64,000 nucleotides of DNA from NCBI GenBank assembly GCA_963790095.1, contig CAWBNO010000020.1, positions 124,001 to 188,000 of the forward strand, in the 5' to 3' direction. Of this stretch, positions 1 to 8,533 are shown piece by piece. The DNA is from JAAXQD01 sp963790095. Its GTDB lineage: Bacteria; Desulfobacterota; Desulfobacteria; Desulfobacterales; UBA11574. The first letter of the stretch is position 1, and the number at the start of each line of letters is the position of its first letter. A program made the position numbers and the translations under genes. The notes beneath the pieces were generated by a model. The model saw nothing but the letters and a program-made list of their open reading frames with translations, was not told the DNA's origin and made no database searches.

Positions 1-1
1 G

Positions 2-1426
2 CGTCTGTCCACGGCGTTTGATTCCGTAACGTTATACGGATACGATCCGGATCGAAGACCCGATATCTACGGAAAAGTTGGGACTTCGGGCGTCAGCATA
101 TGCACCTTCGACGATGTCAAAGTTTTATATGATGGTTTTAATCTGTGCGCGCCCAGCACATCGGTTTCCATGACCATCAACGGCCCTGCACCCATCATGC
201 TTGCCATGTTTTTAAATACGGCCATCGATCAGCAGATGGAGGCGTTCCGCCGGGACAAAGGAAGGGCGCCGTCGGAAAAAGAATACAACGAGATTCGTTC
301 CAAGACCCTGTCCAATGTTCGCGGTACGGTTCAGGCGGACATTCTAAAAGAGGACCAGGGTCAAAACACCTGTATCTTTTCCATAGAATTTGCCCTGAAA
401 ATGATGGGAGATATCCAGGAATATTTTATAAAAAATGATGTTCGCAATTTCTATTCGGTTTCCATTTCCGGATACCACATTGCCGAGGCCGGCGCCAATC
501 CGATTACGCAACTGGCCCTCACCCTGGCCAACGGTTTTACCTATGTGGAATATTATCTGTCCCGGGGCATGCCCATCGACAGTTTTGCCCCCAATTTGTC
601 GTTTTTCTTTTCCAATGGCATGGATCCGGAATATACGGTGATTGGAAGGGTGGCGCGGCGCATCTGGTCCATCGCCATCCAAAATAAATACGGCGGGTCG
701 GCCCGGTCCCAAATGATGAAATATCATGTGCAGACATCCGGCCGCTCCCTGCACAGTCAGGATATCCAGTTTAACGATATCCGGACGACCCTTCAGGCAC
801 TCTGTGCGATTTATGACAACTGCAACAGTCTCCACACCAACGCCTTCGATGAAGCCATTACGACTCCCAGCAACGAATCGGTCCGGCGTGCACTGGCCAT
901 TCAGCTCATCATCAACCGGGAGTGGGGCCTCGCCAAGAATGAAAATATGAACCAGGGCAGCTTTGTGGTGGAGGAACTGACACGGCTGGTGGAAGAAGCG
1001 GTTCTTTTGGAATTCGACAGGATTGCCGAACGCGGCGGCGTACTCGGCGCCATGGAAACCGGCTACCAGCGAAGCAAGATTCAGGAGGAATCCATCTATT
1101 ATGAGAATCTAAAACATACCGGCGAATTGCCCATCGTCGGTGTCAATACGTTCCGGGACCCTGACACCGATCTGGAACAGTTGTCTGAATGCGTTGAACT
1201 GTCCAGGGCCACTGAAGCTGAAAAAGAATCACAACTCAATCGACTGGGCGAGTTCAAAAAACTGAATGAAAAAGAGGCCCCGAAAATGCTGGAGCGCCTC
1301 CAGAAAACCGTCCTGTCCGGAGATAATATCTTTGCCGAACTTATGGAGACCGTTAAGGTATGCACGCTGGGGCAGATTACCCAGGCATTGTATGATGTGG
1401 GGGGGAAATATCGCCGGAATATGTAA
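2..1426 (+). CDS. Acyl-CoA mutase, isobutyryl-CoA mutase (IcmF-like) large domain, 5' end outside window
   Basis: The reading frame is open from the first bases of the window, so this is the C-terminal 474 residues of a larger protein. It carries the TIM-barrel part of the B12-dependent acyl-CoA mutase family (motifs GKVGTSGVSI, SMTINGPAP, SISGYHIAEAGA, FAPNLSFFFSNG, HTNAFDEAI). The motif KYHVQTSGRSLHSQD has Lys where methylmalonyl-CoA mutase has its substrate-carboxylate Arg, and the C-terminus LGQITQALYDVGGKYRRNM matches my recollection of fused isobutyryl-CoA mutases, where this domain ends the protein with no B12 domain after it. The probable reaction is isobutyryl-CoA to butyryl-CoA. The downstream thiolase, HBD and acyl-CoA dehydrogenase would then oxidise butyryl-CoA. 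The B12 and G-protein domains expected upstream are not visible. Another mutase of this superfamily (ethylmalonyl-CoA type) is less likely. Confidence 0.8.
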   Translation, partial: RLSTAFDSVTLYGYDPDRRPDIYGKVGTSGVSICTFDDVKVLYDGFNLCAPSTSVSMTINGPAPIMLAMFLNTAIDQQMEAFRRDKGRAPSEKEYNEIRSKTLSNVRGTVQADILKEDQGQNTCIFSIEFALKMMGDIQEYFIKNDVRNFYSVSISGYHIAEAGANPITQLALTLANGFTYVEYYLSRGMPIDSFAPNLSFFFSNGMDPEYTVIGRVARRIWSIAIQNKYGGSARSQMMKYHVQTSGRSLHSQDIQFNDIRTTLQALCAIYDNCNSLHTNAFDEAITTPSNESVRRALAIQLIINREWGLAKNENMNQGSFVVEELTRLVEEAVLLEFDRIAERGGVLGAMETGYQRSKIQEESIYYENLKHTGELPIVGVNTFRDPDTDLEQLSECVELSRATEAEKESQLNRLGEFKKLNEKEAPKMLERLQKTVLSGDNIFAELMETVKVCTLGQITQALYDVGGKYRRNM

Positions 1427-1436
1427 CAGAACTGCC

Positions 1437-1470
1437 CAAAGTGGAAATGCCTAAAATGTCTAAAGTTGAA
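1437..1470 (+). repeat. R4 word repeat, short copy
   Basis: A short stretch of the form AAATGCCTAAAATGTCTAAAG directly follows the mutase stop codon. Related words occur at 1768-1812 and in both arms of 29258-29381. It flanks the R1 element on its left side. Confidence 0.45.
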
Positions 1471-1478
1471 GTAGGCGT

Positions 1479-1767
1479 TCACTGGGTTCAGAGGTTCAGG
1501 GTTGAGGGGTACAGAGGTTGAGGGGTACAGAGGTTCAAGGATTCAAGGGTTCAAAGGTTCAGGGGTTCACAAGGTTCCATTCTTGTCCCCGGACTGCATT
1601 TGGGATGTGTATTTACGAGAAAAGCGTCAGTTTCGTTAGTCCTAATCCAAAATTTGAAGTTAAATGCGCAATTACTTGGGAAAATGAACATTTGAGACGA
1701 GGACTTCGGATCTTCATGCCTTCTTTGTCCTTAACCCTGAACGTTGAACCCCTGAACCTGTGAACGG
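1479..1767 (+). repeat. R1 intergenic repeat, copy 1
   Basis: The first of three copies of a palindrome-ended element. The left end consists of reiterated GGTTCA/GGGGTTCA words (with an extra 16-bp tandem GTTGAGGGGTACAGAG at 1501-1532) and the right end of the complementary CCTGAACCTGTGAACGG words. The roughly 170-bp interior (about 1580-1735, including GGGAAAATGAACATTTG) is shared with 3036-3262 and 6569-6800. It has no convincing coding capacity; the reading frames seen across it are not conserved among the copies. Confidence 0.8.
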
Positions 1768-1812
1768 TTCAAGTTGAAATGCCTAAAATGATCTAAAATG
1801 CCTAAAATTGGG
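1768..1812 (+). repeat. R4 word repeat, second short copy
   Basis: AAATGCCTAAAATG followed by ATCTAAAATGCCTAAA repeats the words found at 1437-1470. The same words occur in inverted form in the right arm of 29258-29381. With the previous copy it brackets R1 copy 1. Together these elements fill the 426-bp gap between the mutase and the thiolase. Confidence 0.5.
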
Positions 1813-1852
1813 TAACGCATTGAACGTAAACATAGAAAAGGAAATATTTATT

Positions 1853-3028
1853 ATGAAAGAAGCAGTCATTGTGAGTGCAGCGAGAACGCCGCTGGGGAAT
1901 TTTAATGGTTCTTTTGGGAGTATGGGCGCCAACGACCTTGGGGCTGTAGTGATTGAAGCGGCGGTTCAACGTGCCGGAATAAAAAAAGATCAGGTTGATG
2001 AAGTGATAATGGGAATGGTTCTCCCGTGCGGCTATGGCCAAAATCCTGCCAAACAGGCAGCTGTCAAGGCCGATATGCCCTATGAAGTTGAATGTATCAC
2101 GGTAAACAAGGTCTGCGGTTCCGCCTTAAAGGCGGTCATGCTGGCGGCCCAGGCTATCCAAGTCGGAGATGCGGATGTGGTGGTCGCCGGGGGGATGGAA
2201 AACATGAGCATGGCCCCCTATTATCTTGAAAAAGGCCGTTTTGGCTATCGTATGGGACCGGGCAAGATCGAAGACCACATGGTTCATGACGGGCTCTGGG
2301 ATATTGTCAACGATTTTCACATGGGAATTTCAAACGAACTGTGTTCGGAACGGTATAACGTCAGCCGTGAAGACCAGGATCGTTATGCGGCCGAATCCTA
2401 TCGTCGATCCCTTGAAGCCATCCGGGCAGGACGGTTCAAAAATGAAATTGTTCCTGTTGAAATTCCCCAGCGAAAAGGTGATCCTGTCATTTTTGATGAG
2501 GATGAATGCCCCCGTGAGACGACGTATGAAAACTTGTCAAAAATGAAGCCTGCATTTAAAAAGGATGGGAAAGGGACTGCCGGAAACGCGTCCATCATCA
2601 GCGACGGTGCTGCAGCGGTGGTGGTCATGTCCAAAGACAAAGCAGAAGAATTGGGCTGTGAGATTATGGCGACCATCGGTGCCCAGGCATCGTATGGTAT
2701 TGACCTGAAATATATTCTTGTGGCACCGATTTTGGCCATTCCCAAATGTTTGAAAAAAGAAGGAATTGCCATAGAGGATGTCGATCTTTTCGAGATTAAC
2801 GAAGCTTTCAGCGGCTCGACGGTGGCGGTGCTGAAGACGCTTAAACTGGATCCTTCCAAGGTCAATGTGAACGGCGGAAGCGTTTCGTTGGGACATCCCA
2901 TCGGCGCCAGCGGATGCCGGGTGCTGGTGACCCTTTTATACGAAATGATCCGCCGGGACAAAAATGTCGGGGTTGCTTCGCTGTGTCTGGGCGGCGGGGA
3001 GGCGGTTGCCCTGGTGGTAAAAAGATAA
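1853..3028 (+). CDS. Acetyl-CoA acetyltransferase (thiolase)
   Basis: A 391-residue thiolase that condenses or cleaves acetoacetyl-CoA to acetyl-CoA, the last step of butyryl-CoA oxidation. The active-site residues sit at the positions usual for biosynthetic-type thiolases: nucleophile Cys88 in NKVCGSALK, His348 in GHPIGASG and Cys378 in SLCLGGGE; NEAFS is also present. The start chosen is the ATG at 1853, giving MKEAVIVSAARTPLG, the normal family N-terminus. An upstream in-frame ATG at 1808 would add 15 atypical residues lying in repeat sequence. The Shine-Dalgarno sequence is weak (AAAAGGAA). It lies between the mutase and HBD genes with R1 repeats on both sides. Confidence 0.92.
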   Translation: MKEAVIVSAARTPLGNFNGSFGSMGANDLGAVVIEAAVQRAGIKKDQVDEVIMGMVLPCGYGQNPAKQAAVKADMPYEVECITVNKVCGSALKAVMLAAQAIQVGDADVVVAGGMENMSMAPYYLEKGRFGYRMGPGKIEDHMVHDGLWDIVNDFHMGISNELCSERYNVSREDQDRYAAESYRRSLEAIRAGRFKNEIVPVEIPQRKGDPVIFDEDECPRETTYENLSKMKPAFKKDGKGTAGNASIISDGAAAVVVMSKDKAEELGCEIMATIGAQASYGIDLKYILVAPILAIPKCLKKEGIAIEDVDLFEINEAFSGSTVAVLKTLKLDPSKVNVNGGSVSLGHPIGASGCRVLVTLLYEMIRRDKNVGVASLCLGGGEAVALVVKR

Positions 3029-3035
3029 GGTTGGC

Positions 3036-3262
3036 GTTCAGGGGTTCAAAGGTTCAGGGGTTCAAGGTTCTATTCTTGTCCCCGGACTGTATTTGGGATG
3101 CGTATTTCCGAGAAAAACGTCAGCTTCGTCAGTCCCAATCCGAAATTTGAAAGCTAAATTGGCAATTACTTGGGAAAATGAACATTTGTAACGAGGACTT
3201 TGGATCTTTATGCTTTCTTTGTCCTTAACCCTGAACGTTGAACCCTGAACCTGGAACGGTTA
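3036..3262 (+). repeat. R1 intergenic repeat, copy 2
   Basis: The second copy of R1, in the same orientation as copy 1. It runs from GTTCAGGGGTTCAAAGG to CCCTGAACCTGGAACGG and fills almost the whole gap between the thiolase stop and the HBD ribosome binding site. The interior shares long identical words with the other copies, such as GGCAATTACTTGGGAAAATG with copy 3. Confidence 0.85.
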
Positions 3263-3280
3263 CAATATAAGGAGACGACT

Positions 3281-4132
3281 ATGGACGTTAAAACATTCGG
3301 CGTTGTGGGCGCGGGTCAGATGGGGAACGGCATCGCTCAAGTTGCCGCCATGAGCGGCCTCGAGGTGATCATGAGCGACATCGCCTCTGAATTTGTTGAA
3401 CGGGGCCTTGAAACCATCCGGAAGAATCTGCAGCGGGGTGTTGAAAAAGGGAAAATGACCGCTGAAACGATGAATGAAGTTCTGGAAAAAATCACCGGCA
3501 GCGTTGACATCGAGGATATGGCATCTGCCGATTTTGTGGTGGAGGCCGCCACCGAGCATGAACCGATAAAGTTCCAAATATTCGAAGATCTGGATCGAAT
3601 CTGTGCAGCGCATGTGATTCTGGCGACAAATACATCGTCTATTCCCATCGGAAGGGTTGCAGCCCGTACCAAACGGCCGGATAAAATTATCGGGATGCAT
3701 TTCATGAATCCGGTCCCGGTGATGAAGCTGATCGAGGTAATCCGGGGACTGGCAACATCGGAGGATACGTTTAAAACAACCTGGGACCTGGCTGTCCAGT
3801 TCGGCAAAACACCGGCCGAAGCAAACGATTATCCCGGCTTTATCGCCAACCGGATCCTCATGCCCATGATCAACGAGGCGGTTTATTGTCTGTACCAGAA
3901 CGTTGGATCCCGGGAAGATATCGACACGGTCATGAAACTGGGGGCGAATCATCCCATGGGTCCCCTGGCATTGGCGGATCTCATCGGCCTGGATACCTGT
4001 CTTGCAATTATGGAGACCCTTTTCGATGGATTTAAAGATTCAAAATACCGCCCGTGTCCGCTGCTTCGAAAATATGTGGAGGCCGGATGGCTGGGCAGAA
4101 AGACAGGTCGGGGATTCTATGAATACCCATAA
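3281..4132 (+). CDS. hbd: 3-hydroxybutyryl-CoA dehydrogenase
   Basis: A 283-residue NAD(P)-dependent 3-hydroxyacyl-CoA dehydrogenase that interconverts 3-hydroxybutyryl-CoA and acetoacetyl-CoA. The Rossmann motif GVVGAGQMGNGIAQ is at the N-terminus. The catalytic His region (GMHFMNPVPVMKLIEVI) and the C-terminal dimerisation domain (NRILMPMINEA, HPMGPLALADLIGLDT) are intact. The length is that of the single-domain short-chain enzyme, not the FadB fusion. The start is supported by an AAGGAG 8 bases upstream. The XRE-cupin gene begins 9 bases after its stop, so the two are probably co-transcribed. Confidence 0.94.
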   Translation: MDVKTFGVVGAGQMGNGIAQVAAMSGLEVIMSDIASEFVERGLETIRKNLQRGVEKGKMTAETMNEVLEKITGSVDIEDMASADFVVEAATEHEPIKFQIFEDLDRICAAHVILATNTSSIPIGRVAARTKRPDKIIGMHFMNPVPVMKLIEVIRGLATSEDTFKTTWDLAVQFGKTPAEANDYPGFIANRILMPMINEAVYCLYQNVGSREDIDTVMKLGANHPMGPLALADLIGLDTCLAIMETLFDGFKDSKYRPCPLLRKYVEAGWLGRKTGRGFYEYP

Positions 4133-4141
4133 GGAGGCATT

Positions 4142-4693
4142 ATGGCGAAGAAGAAGGCCGAGGCGTTGGCCCCGGTGGGGAAGAAGATAAAGAAGGAGCG
4201 ATTGAAGAAAAAAATGACCCTTGACCGTGTGGCCAATGAAACCGGTTTTTCCATCGATTATCTGAAAGCGATCGAGAGCGGCAAAAAGATTCCGCCGGTG
4301 GGTGCGTTGTTGCAGATTTCCAAAGCGCTGGAGATCGATTCGGGTTTTTTCCTTAGAGAACAGGAGTCGAGCCTGAAGCGGCGTATCAAGGCCTACACAA
4401 AACGCACGGAAAACTATGCCTATACAACCCTGACCCCCGGAGCAGAGAACAAACATTTAAAAGCGTTCAAGGTCTCCATTGAGGGCATGCAGGATCACAA
4501 AGGCGTGGGATATCAGCATGAGGGTGAAGAGTTCGTCTATGTGCTGTCCGGAAAAGTCGAAGTGACGGTGGGCGATCATGTCAATACCCTCGATGCCGGG
4601 GAATCCCTTCATTTTAACGCGGGGATACGGCATAAATTGACCAATATCGGAGAAGAAAAAGCAGAGATGCTGGTGGTAATCTACGGGCCTTAG
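4142..4693 (+). CDS. XRE-family regulator with C-terminal cupin domain
   Basis: A 183-residue two-domain regulator. Residues about 12-70 form a Cro/C1-type helix-turn-helix (MTLDRVANETGFSIDYLKAIESGKKIPP). Residues about 105-183 form a small-ligand cupin with the metal-site pattern HEGEEFVYVLSGKVEV and later HFNAGIRHKLTN. Such proteins usually sense a small metabolite and control an adjacent catabolic operon. Here the neighbours suggest control of the C4 acyl-CoA genes, which is inference. It has a strong AAGGAGG Shine-Dalgarno and lies 9 bases after hbd. The N-terminus is Lys/Ala-rich. The ligand is unknown. Confidence 0.88.
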   Translation: MAKKKAEALAPVGKKIKKERLKKKMTLDRVANETGFSIDYLKAIESGKKIPPVGALLQISKALEIDSGFFLREQESSLKRRIKAYTKRTENYAYTTLTPGAENKHLKAFKVSIEGMQDHKGVGYQHEGEEFVYVLSGKVEVTVGDHVNTLDAGESLHFNAGIRHKLTNIGEEKAEMLVVIYGP

Positions 4694-4803
4694 CCTTGAG
4701 GCTTAAACTATTCTCCGCGGTGTGTGCTGCAGAGATTCGAAATGCAAGGAAATTGTTGTGTTTCATTAAATCGCGTAAACGAAAATGCTAAAAGGAATAA
4801 TCG

Positions 4804-5968
4804 ATGTCTTTTGCACTGACGGATGAGCAGATAATGATTCAGACCATGGCCAGGGAGTTTTCGAGGAAGGTCGTTGCGCCGACTGCTGCGGAGCGGGATG
4901 AGACCAAGGAATTTCCGGCTGAAAATCTTAAGAAGATGGGTGAGCTGGGGCTTATGGGAATGATGGTCCCGTTTGAATACGAAGGGTCGGGAGCCGACAC
5001 GGTAAGTTATGTTCTGGCCCTTTCCGAAATTGCCTATTCCTGTGCTTCAACGGCAGTGGTGATGTCGGTTCACAACTCCATTGTCTGTGAAAGCATCTAC
5101 CGGTTGGGCACCGAGATGCAGAAGGAAAAATTTCTAAAACCCCTTTCTAGGGAGATATCATCGGCGCCTTTGCCATGACCGAACCCCATGCCGGCTCGGA
5201 TCCTGTCCGGCAGTCGACCACCGCTGTCCGAAAAGGTGATGCGTACATTATAAACGGCACCAAACGGTTTATCACATCCGGAAGGAATGCCGGATTGGTC
5301 ATTGTTACGGCCATCACCGATGAAGCACAGCGTCACCACGGTATCAGTGCATTTATCGTCGAGAAAGACACCCTCGGATTAATTGTGGGAAATGAGGAAG
5401 ATAAAATGGGTCTCCGTGCATCCGATACCACGGATCTGATCTTTAACGATTGCATCGTCCCTGCTGAAAACAGATTGGGAAACGAGGGAGACGGTTTTAA
5501 AATCGCCATGAAAGCTCTGGACGGCGGGCGCATCGGTATTGCGGCCCAGTCGGTGGGGGTGGCCCAGGCGGCATTCGATGCTGCCGTAAAGTATGCAAAA
5601 AAAAGAGAGCAGTTCGGCCAGCCGATTTCCAAATTTCAGGGTCTGCGCTGGATGATTGCGGATATGGCTACAGAAATAGAAGCGGCACGTCAGTTGATGC
5701 TTTCAGCCGCCGCCATGAAAGACAGGGGGAAAAATTTATCGCACAGGCGTCCATGGCCAAGCTCTTTGCCTCTGAAATGGTCAACCGGGTGACTGCAAAA
5801 GCGCTGCAGATACATGGCGGGTATGGATTTATTAAAGACTATCCGGTTGAACGTTTTTACAGGGATGCCCGGGTTTTTACGATTTATGAAGGTACTTCGG
5901 AAATTCAGAGGGTGGTCATTTCCAACCACATATTAAAGGATAAGCGTCGTCCCTCACATGGGTCGTGA
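4804..5968 (+). pseudogene. Short-chain (butyryl-type) acyl-CoA dehydrogenase with two frameshifts
   Basis: Three overlapping frames together encode a full-length acyl-CoA dehydrogenase of about 388 residues. Frame 1 covers 4804 to about 5148 (MSFALTDEQIMIQ to KFLKPLSR). Frame 2 covers about 5151-5730 (GDIIGAFAMTEPHAGSDP to AAAMKDRG). Frame 3 runs from about 5735 to 5968 (FIAQASMAKLFASE to the end). Each break is repaired by one added base, near 5148 (TCTAGGGAG) and in the A-run at 5730-5734. The flavin/substrate motifs and the catalytic Glu region (IYEGTSEIQRVVISNHILK) are intact, so this is either a very recent pseudogene or a sequencing artefact. Family and neighbours point to butyryl-CoA to crotonyl-CoA oxidation. 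No enoyl-CoA hydratase gene is visible nearby. Confidence 0.85.
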
Positions 5969-5980
5969 AAAATCGGGTTT

Positions 5981-6463
5981 CTATTCTTTGAAAATTTTGG
6001 CCGCCAGATCGATATCTTCCGGACAAAACACAAAAAGGCATTTTTCATCGGTTGACGAAACCGTTCCGTACACATAGTTGATGTTGATGCCTTCTTTTCC
6101 AAACTTATTTGCCACGGTTGCAAGTGAACCCGGTTTGTTTTCAAGTTCTAGGGTCATCACCGGCATAATGTCGAAAAGGTAATCATTTTTTGACAACAGA
6201 TCGATGGCCTTGTCCGTCTGATCAACAATCATCCGTATCAGAGCGAATTGGGCCGAGTCCTTCCGCATGGAATTGTAGCTGGCAACCGAAGCGATCCGCT
6301 TTATGGATTTCCCCCGGGCTTCAAAAAGATTCTGCACATAACTCGATGCGTCTTGTATGGTGAGGGCATCGATGTTGATGGCTTCTTTTGAAAACAGTGA
6401 CGTCAGTTTTCCAAGTTCTCCGGGAACGTTTTTCAAAAACAGTGATATTTCAGTCCTGACCAT
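5981..6463 (-). CDS. Tandem ACT-domain protein, probably amino-acid-binding regulator
   Basis: A 160-residue protein made of two ACT domains: residues about 3-70 (TEISLFLKNVPGELGKLTSLFS) and about 95-160 (MPVMTLELENKPGSLATVANKFGKEGININYVY). There is no catalytic or DNA-binding domain. ACT pairs of this kind bind amino acids and regulate, but the ligand and partner cannot be read from sequence. The start at 6463 is chosen because GGAG lies 8 bases upstream; the longer frame to 6526 adds an uncharacteristic N-terminus. It converges with the acyl-CoA dehydrogenase, only 12 bases separating the two ends. Confidence 0.8.
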   Translation of the reverse strand: MVRTEISLFLKNVPGELGKLTSLFSKEAINIDALTIQDASSYVQNLFEARGKSIKRIASVASYNSMRKDSAQFALIRMIVDQTDKAIDLLSKNDYLFDIMPVMTLELENKPGSLATVANKFGKEGININYVYGTVSSTDEKCLFVFCPEDIDLAAKIFKE

Positions 6464-6568
6464 GGTTGACTCCTGCTTTTTTGCATTTTTAAAAAATAAT
6501 ATAACCGTTTCAAAAAACTTAGACAAGCAAAATAAAATTTTAAGTCAACAAGCATTAATTTTTTGTAG

Positions 6569-6800
6569 GTGTTTACGGGTTCAAAGGTTCAGGGGTTCAA
6601 GGTTCCTTCTTGTACCCTGACTGCATTTGGGATGCGTATCCACGAGAAAAGCGTCATTTTCGTCAATCCTAATCCGAAATTTGAAGCTAAATTGGCAATT
6701 ACTTGGGAAAATGAACATTTGTAACGAGGACTTCGGATCTTCATGCCTTCTTTGTCCTTAACTTTGAACGCTTAACCCTGAACCTGTGAACGTTTACAAT
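6569..6800 (+). repeat. R1 intergenic repeat, copy 3
   Basis: The third copy of R1 in the same orientation, with the clearest terminal inverted repeats: GTTTACGGGTTCAAAGG on the left against CCTGAACCTGTGAACGTTTAC-like words on the right. It occupies most of the 341-bp gap between two leftward genes and ends beside the stop codon of the YhhN gene. Nothing else was seen in this gap. Confidence 0.85.
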
Positions 6801-6804
6801 TATT

Positions 6805-7458
6805 TTATTCGAGGATTCCTACAGAGAAGGCCAGGATGAATTGCCCGGCGTAATAAAGTGGCAGGCCGACGAGTCGATTGAAAAATTCCTTTTTTAAAAA
6901 TCGATCCCGGGCCACAAACACGTCGGAAACATAGAAAAGCAACGCACCGATAAAAATCATTAAGCGTCCCGATAACGTCAGGCGTGAATTGTCTAAAACC
7001 GACCATGCTCCGGAAAGCATCACGGTGATGACGATGCAGTAAAGCATCACCGGTGTTTTCATTGTCCCCAGGTGGGGTTTGAGCCAGAAATAGATCCTGC
7101 TGCTGATACAAAGAACGATGATAGATCCCCCCCATGTCCACGCACCGGGATGGGCCACATGGAAAAAACCGAATATATAAGAAACATGCCCCAGCAAAAA
7201 AGATATCAGACCCCAAAGAAACATTTTTTCCTGCTGAAAGGCCAGGCAGACATCTCCAACAAGGCATAACAGCAACCCCGAAAGGAGAAAATGATAATAA
7301 TGGATAATCGGGTGGGGTTGCACGAGAACTGCAAGAATAAAAAGCGATGATAGGAGAGTTTTGGCCGGCAGCAGACCGTTTATATTTCGGCTGTTTTCGT
7401 AGTGAATCAATACCGCCAGCAGGATTATGGCCGTAAGGACGATCAGAAGATTGAGCAT
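6805..7458 (-). CDS. YhhN/TMEM86 family integral membrane protein (lysoplasmalogenase-like)
   Basis: A 217-residue, very hydrophobic protein with about seven or eight predicted membrane helices. It matches the YhhN family by the conserved acidic motif GDVCLAF, the segment FLLGHVSYIFGF, the motif GALLFYVSDVFVARDRF and the C-terminal LPLYYAGQ. Characterised members hydrolyse the vinyl-ether bond of lysoplasmalogens at the membrane. That activity is plausible in an anaerobe with plasmalogen lipids but is not shown here. It lies 15 bases downstream of the hydrolase gene and is probably co-transcribed with it. The Shine-Dalgarno is weak. Confidence 0.8.
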   Translation of the reverse strand: MLNLLIVLTAIILLAVLIHYENSRNINGLLPAKTLLSSLFILAVLVQPHPIIHYYHFLLSGLLLCLVGDVCLAFQQEKMFLWGLISFLLGHVSYIFGFFHVAHPGAWTWGGSIIVLCISSRIYFWLKPHLGTMKTPVMLYCIVITVMLSGAWSVLDNSRLTLSGRLMIFIGALLFYVSDVFVARDRFLKKEFFNRLVGLPLYYAGQFILAFSVGILE

Positions 7459-7473
7459 TTTTTTTCGATAAAA

Positions 7474-8259
7474 TTAGGAGTTACGGGATTCCTTTTGATT
7501 CAGACAATTGATCAAAAATTTTTGCCACACGGCGAAATATTCGTTTCCACCCACCAGATAGGTATCATTGTGGTCTGCGCCCGGGATTTCATAAAAATCC
7601 TTGGGAGACGGCGCTTTCTCAAACAGACGACGGGCCATGGAAATCGGAATGGTCTGATCCAATTGCCCATGGACGAACAAAAGGGGTGATTTTATATTTT
7701 CGACCAAAGATAGACTGTCATACTTGACGGACGATGTCGGGTGGGGTGCAAAGAAAGGAAAATAGCGTTCCATCATATCGTCCGTGGACGTGAAGGCGGC
7801 TTCCAGAATGGCCCCCAGACAGTCTTCTCTGCTGGCGATATCGACGGCCAGGGCGGTTCCCAGGGACCGACCGAACAGCAATATTGATGAGGCCTTAAAG
7901 CCCTTGTCTCGGGTTAGATATTGAAATGCTCCGTGGGCGTCCGAGAAAGTCCCGGCTTTCGATATTTCCCCTTGGCTCAGACCGTATTCACGGTAATCGA
8001 AAATGAAGATCGGAATCTGAAGGGCATCGTGAAGTTTCTTAAGATTGTGCAGCCGGTGACTGATGTTTCCGGCATTCCCATGAAACCACAGAAGTACTGC
8101 ACGGGTATCCGGTCCGTTCACGAACCAGCCGTGGAGGCGGGTGCCGTCCTGTGCCGGAAAGAACACATCTTCATAGTCGTCCAATCGGTAATCTTTGGGG
8201 GTGGCTTCGATGAAATTGTCCGGGAAAAATACAATACCTTTTTCAGACATAATCTCCAT
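7474..8259 (-). CDS. Alpha/beta hydrolase (Bem46/ABHD-like serine hydrolase)
   Basis: A 261-residue alpha/beta hydrolase. The nucleophile elbow is GRSLGTA, the oxyanion segment LLWFHGNAGNISHRL, the acid FVHGQLDQTIPI and the catalytic His GADHND. This order and spacing are typical of the Bem46/ABHD13-17 group, which act as small-ester or acyl-thioester hydrolases. The substrate is unknown. There is no obvious signal peptide. The start is uncertain between 8259 and the ATG three codons later (8250). It leads a two-gene leftward unit with the YhhN-like gene, so both could act on lipids. Confidence 0.82.
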   Translation of the reverse strand: MEIMSEKGIVFFPDNFIEATPKDYRLDDYEDVFFPAQDGTRLHGWFVNGPDTRAVLLWFHGNAGNISHRLHNLKKLHDALQIPIFIFDYREYGLSQGEISKAGTFSDAHGAFQYLTRDKGFKASSILLFGRSLGTALAVDIASREDCLGAILEAAFTSTDDMMERYFPFFAPHPTSSVKYDSLSLVENIKSPLLFVHGQLDQTIPISMARRLFEKAPSPKDFYEIPGADHNDTYLVGGNEYFAVWQKFLINCLNQKESRNS

Positions 8260-8533
8260 CCTTGAACGATGTTACCCGAATTTTTTACCCGGTGGCGCAT
8301 GGCCGGAAAGGGGCGTTGCAAAACTCGAGTGATTGAAAGAATTTGGAAAGAAAACGAAATTTACGAAAAAATATCCTTATCTTCCTGATCTGTCAATAAA
8401 TATGCGTTGAAGGTTTACCCGTGAAAGCCCAAGGACTTCAAAAAACAAGAATCTTTACAAGTTGGAAATATTGTGCGATAACGTCGAAAATTGGTCTTTC
8501 TCCCCACATTAAGACAAGTGGATTATCGCTTCT

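Noticed and set aside
2..1426. Methylmalonyl-CoA mutase as the name for the first gene
   Set aside because: The Arg that binds the methylmalonyl carboxylate is replaced by Lys in KYHVQTSGRSL, no B12 domain follows the barrel, and the neighbours favour C4 monocarboxylates. The alternative is kept as less likely.
1501..1560. Tandem short repeats suggestive of a CRISPR array
   Set aside because: Units are only 7-16 bases, contiguous, with no spacers, and belong to the R1 end structure. No cas gene is present.
1518..1763. An 81-codon plus-strand frame in the mutase-thiolase gap
   Set aside because: It runs through R1 copy 1 and the frame is not kept in the other two copies.
5148..5734. Programmed frameshifting in the acyl-CoA dehydrogenase
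   Set aside because: Two separate breaks, no slippery heptamer with a downstream structure that I can see, and no precedent in this family. Error or decay is simpler.
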